Source: Acanthornis magna
Lineage: Eukaryota; Chordata; Aves; Passeriformes; Acanthizidae
Direction: 5' to 3'
Assembly (NCBI GenBank): GCA_036785705.1
Contig: JAWUZG010000032.1
Span: 16,549,501 to 16,613,500 of the forward strand
DNA: 64,000 bases
The position numbers and the translations under genes were made by a program. Numbering within the stretch: the first letter of the stretch is position 1; every line of letters starts with the position of its first letter. The notes under the pieces are model-generated. The model was not told where the DNA came from and ran no database searches. It saw only the letters and a program-made list of their open reading frames with translations. This document shows, one piece after another, positions 63,700 to 64,000 of this stretch.

Positions 63700-64000
63700 G
63701 CAATGAGGTTCAATAAGGCAAAGTGCTGGACCCCACGCTTGGGTCACAGCAGCCCCAAGCAGTGCTACAGGTGGGGAGTGGCCTGAGAGCAGCTCGGCAG
63801 AAAGGGACATGGCAGTGCTGGTTGACAGCTGGCTCAATATCAGTCAATTGTGCTGCCCAGGTGGCCAAGAAGGCCAATGGCATCCTGGCCTGTATCAGCA
63901 ATAGTGTGGCCAGCAGGACCAGGGCAGTCATTGTTTCCCCCATACGTGGGGGACAATCACCTTGACTGCTGTGTTTAGTTCTGCACTCCTCACTTTAGAA
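63700..64000 (+). mobile_element. CR1 LINE fragment, cut by the right window edge
   Basis: GAGGTTCAATAAGGCAAAGT, GCTGGACCCCACGCTTGGGT, CACAGCAGCCCCAAGCAGTG and GTGGCCAAGAAGGCCAATGG match the region of avian CR1 at the end of ORF2 in sense orientation. CTGTGTTTAGTTCTGCACTC continues it at the edge. It overlaps, in opposite orientation, the upstream part of the CR1 at 55134-55798. The usual arginine- and leucine-rich reading frame is broken. The start near 63700 is approximate. Confidence 0.9.

Larger units (their letters stand above)
1..64000 (-). other. RNGTT: RNGTT gene body, internal part (both gene ends outside the window)
   Basis: RNGTT encodes the bifunctional nuclear mRNA capping enzyme. 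Its N-terminal RNA 5'-triphosphatase domain removes the gamma phosphate from nascent RNA polymerase II transcripts, and its C-terminal guanylyltransferase domain adds GMP. Nine exons on the minus strand give a continuous frame of 368 codons that aligns, from my memory of the human protein, with residues 59-423 of 597. All nine acceptors are AG and all nine donors are GT. Intron phases inside the window, 5' to 3', are 2, 1, 2, 0, 2, 2, 0 and 0. The start codon region (about 58 residues) and the end (about 174 residues, including the catalytic motifs after IIIa and the C-terminal OB-fold) were not found, so no promoter or stop is visible. Identification is very secure; that no exon was overlooked is less so. 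Confidence 0.96.
59353..64000 (-). other. RNGTT: RNGTT intron upstream of exon A (partial), at least 4.6 kb
   Basis: No exon for residues 1-58 is recognisable here, so this is intron at least to the window edge. It contains a TTAAA-rich tract near 59852-59877, an A run near 61024, a short AT run near 61600, a GC-rich LTR-like repeat (about 62214-62998) and a CR1 fragment running off the right edge from about 63700. The rest is AT-rich and featureless. Confidence 0.8.

Noticed and set aside
59353..64000. Search for the RNGTT exon or exons encoding residues 1-58
   Set aside because: No sequence resembling FLPLKTMLGPRYD or FHPSMLSNYLK was found on the minus strand; these exons are presumed beyond the right edge.
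1..64000. CRISPR arrays, bacterial operons, tRNA or rRNA genes, phage modules
   Set aside because: No regularly spaced direct repeats, cloverleaf genes or dense coding were seen; the DNA is clearly vertebrate intronic sequence.

Overview
The window is vertebrate nuclear DNA, almost certainly from a bird. It is AT-rich and mostly non-coding. It carries several CR1 LINE 3' fragments ending in the typical ATTCTATGATTCT-type tail, plus long terminal repeats of a common avian ERV type. The only protein-coding gene I can support is RNGTT, the mRNA capping enzyme (RNA 5'-triphosphatase plus guanylyltransferase), which crosses the whole window on the minus strand. There are no prokaryotic genes, operons, CRISPR arrays, tRNAs or rRNAs.

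Nine RNGTT coding exons are identified, in transcription order: 59352-59249, 59116-59028, 54284-54209, 50985-50736, 45368-45259, 44497-44396, 28527-28392, 21819-21748 and 7554-7390. All have GT-AG introns and the reading frame stays open across every junction. Together they give 1104 nt, or 368 codons, matching residues 59-423 of the 597-residue human protein as I recall it, with about three extra residues in the acidic linker. They hold the triphosphatase P-loop HCTHGFNR and the guanylyltransferase motif KADGTR, whose lysine accepts GMP. The first ~58 and last ~174 residues were not found and should lie beyond the right and left edges respectively. Introns range from 132 nt to 15.9 kb, as expected for a very large gene.

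The remaining ~98% is intron. Left end to 7389: unique sequence with a 50-bp LTR tip near 5805. 7555-21747: a minus-strand CR1 at 14305, a minus-strand LTR at 20522-21107, and a compact exon-like open segment on the plus strand at 21292-21408. 28528-44395: an LTR fragment at 28678, small CR1 pieces at 29181 and 34178, and simple repeats. 45369-50735: a 98-bp inverted repeat at 49674-49771. 54285-59027: a long CR1 at 55134, a solo LTR with a 5-bp target duplication at 57222-57820, and a CR1 at 58031. Right end: a GC-rich LTR-like repeat at about 62214-62998 and a CR1 running off the edge from about 63700.

I found no clearly new biological system. The items most worth a second look are the plus-strand exon-like segment antisense to RNGTT, the AT-rich inverted repeat, the three related LTRs with TATA-like promoters inside this housekeeping gene, and the unclassified GC-rich repeat at 62.2-63.0 kb.
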